Below are positions 4,832 to 5,449 of a stretch of 5,449 bases of DNA, piece after piece. The notes beneath the pieces are model-generated. The model was not told the DNA's origin. It ran no database searches and worked only from the letters and a program-made list of their open reading frames with translations. The position numbers and the translations under genes were made by a program. Source of the stretch: an uncultured Clostridiaceae bacterium (GTDB lineage: Bacteria > Bacillota > Clostridia > Lachnospirales > Lachnospiraceae); the NCBI GenBank assembly GCA_947175805.1, contig CAMWOF010000186.1, positions 1 through 5,449 of the forward strand. The letters are read 5' to 3'. The stretch's first letter is position 1; the number at the start of each line of letters is the position of its first letter.

Positions 4832-5449
4832 TCATTCCGGAGAAGGAAATCCCTTGGTCGCCTCTGAAATATCGGTCCCGTCTCCAATCTTCGCCAGCAG
4901 CTGCCACCATGCAGTACGCGCCTGTGACCAGTTAGGGGTAATCTGATAATAATCACCCATGTATGGTGTAAAAATGCTATATTCCGTCATTAGCATATCA
5001 TTTTCATATATATTACCCATATCCCGCACCGGCCAGTAGGAAGTAGCCCTTACTGCTCTGGTGTATGGAATATCATTTTCTGTCATATAGCGGATAAAGT
5101 TTTTTGCTGCCGCGATACGTTCCTGACTGCCGCTGTCAAAAATACCAAATCCCCAGATACCTCCCTGAAGCTTCGGTGTATCTTCGCTAGTCGGAAAAGC
5201 CATGGGAAATACTTCAAAATCCAAATCCGGATTGTTAATGGTCTGTTGCACTTCCATGGACACATTCCAGCAGAAGCACATGGCAGATTCTTTTTTGCAA
5301 AACAAATCTATTGCATCCGCAGAGGAAAGAGAAGGTTCAAAGTTGATACCCTCTAAGTCATAAAGAAGCTGCAGGGCTTGCCTGTTTTTCTCACTGTCAA
5401 CTGTATAACTTGTATGTGTGGCATCCGTAAAGGTGCCGCCATACAGATT
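4832..5449 (-). CDS. ABC transporter solute-binding protein (sugar type), C-terminal part, runs off the window
   Basis: The reading frame is open from the window edge at 5449 to TGA at 4832, giving 205 C-terminal residues; the start, signal peptide and N-terminal lobe lie outside. A TTG at 5305 is internal, not a start, because the upstream 48 codons in the same frame continue the family pattern (QALQLLYDLEG). Features of family-1 extracellular binding proteins are visible: a stretch around KKESAMCFCWN matching the 'F..G.AAM...G.W' segment, FPMAFP followed by a GGIWGFGIF segment, AAKNFIRYMTEND, and ATSYWPVRD followed by a C-terminal helix with aromatic WW and DISEAT. The protein would be lipid-anchored outside the cell, capturing a sugar or similar solute for an ABC importer. 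The C-terminus stops abruptly after GFPSPE, a few residues shorter than many relatives. No permease gene follows. Confidence 0.88.
   Translation of the reverse strand, partial: NLYGGTFTDATHTSYTVDSEKNRQALQLLYDLEGINFEPSLSSADAIDLFCKKESAMCFCWNVSMEVQQTINNPDLDFEVFPMAFPTSEDTPKLQGGIWGFGIFDSGSQERIAAAKNFIRYMTENDIPYTRAVRATSYWPVRDMGNIYENDMLMTEYSIFTPYMGDYYQITPNWSQARTAWWQLLAKIGDGTDISEATKGFPSPE

Noticed and set aside
4058..4935. Several + strand frames of 78-95 codons opposite the transporter and binding-protein genes.
   Set aside because: They are complements of well-supported membrane and binding-protein genes, with Lys/Ile/Arg-rich compositions typical of antisense shadows.
5083..5305. Starts inside the binding-protein frame (TTG 5305) and a 60-codon frame in another phase.
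   Set aside because: The main frame is open to the window edge and family similarity continues upstream of 5305, so this is a partial gene, not a short one.

Overview
The window looks like chromosome of a low-GC, strictly anaerobic Firmicute, most likely a gut-type Clostridia/Lachnospiraceae member. This is inferred from AT-rich intergenic DNA, strong AGGAGG-type ribosome binding sites, oxygen-sensitive Fe-S oxidoreductases, and a tiny helical protein of a type I associate with Lachnospiraceae. No RNA gene, CRISPR array, insertion sequence or phage gene was found.

Left half (1-2753, + strand): three redox-type genes in a row. A flavodoxin-fold protein (start 111) carries a compact four-cysteine motif with iron-sulfur flavoprotein spacing. 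A single-domain cupin (934) has a clear sigma-A-like promoter of its own and a good intrinsic terminator behind it. An aldo/keto reductase (1596) carries a C-terminal 2x[4Fe-4S] ferredoxin-like domain. They look like a small electron-transfer/detoxification neighbourhood, but the spacing, promoter and terminator argue that they are separately transcribed rather than one operon. The substrate cannot be read from the sequence.

Middle (2754-3678): directly after the reductase lies the most unusual structure, two 40-bp repeats (32/40 identical) exactly 60 bp apart, each bounded by inverted TTTCGGCT/AGCCGAAA-like arms, plus an extra GGCCGAAA half-site. Next come a small secreted lipoprotein with a lipocalin-like look (start 2987) and, convergent to it with only 15 bp between the stop codons, a 54-residue minus-strand gene resembling the DUF6774 group.

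Right end (3679-5449, - strand): an SLC13/ArsB-like ion transporter (about 10-11 membrane segments) lies 40 bp downstream of the C-terminal part of an ABC sugar-type solute-binding protein whose start is beyond the window edge. No terminator is visible between them, so they may be cotranscribed, an odd pairing because the usual ABC permease genes are not downstream.

Most of the window is ordinary accessory metabolism. The best candidate for something undescribed is the 2799-2910 repeat array.
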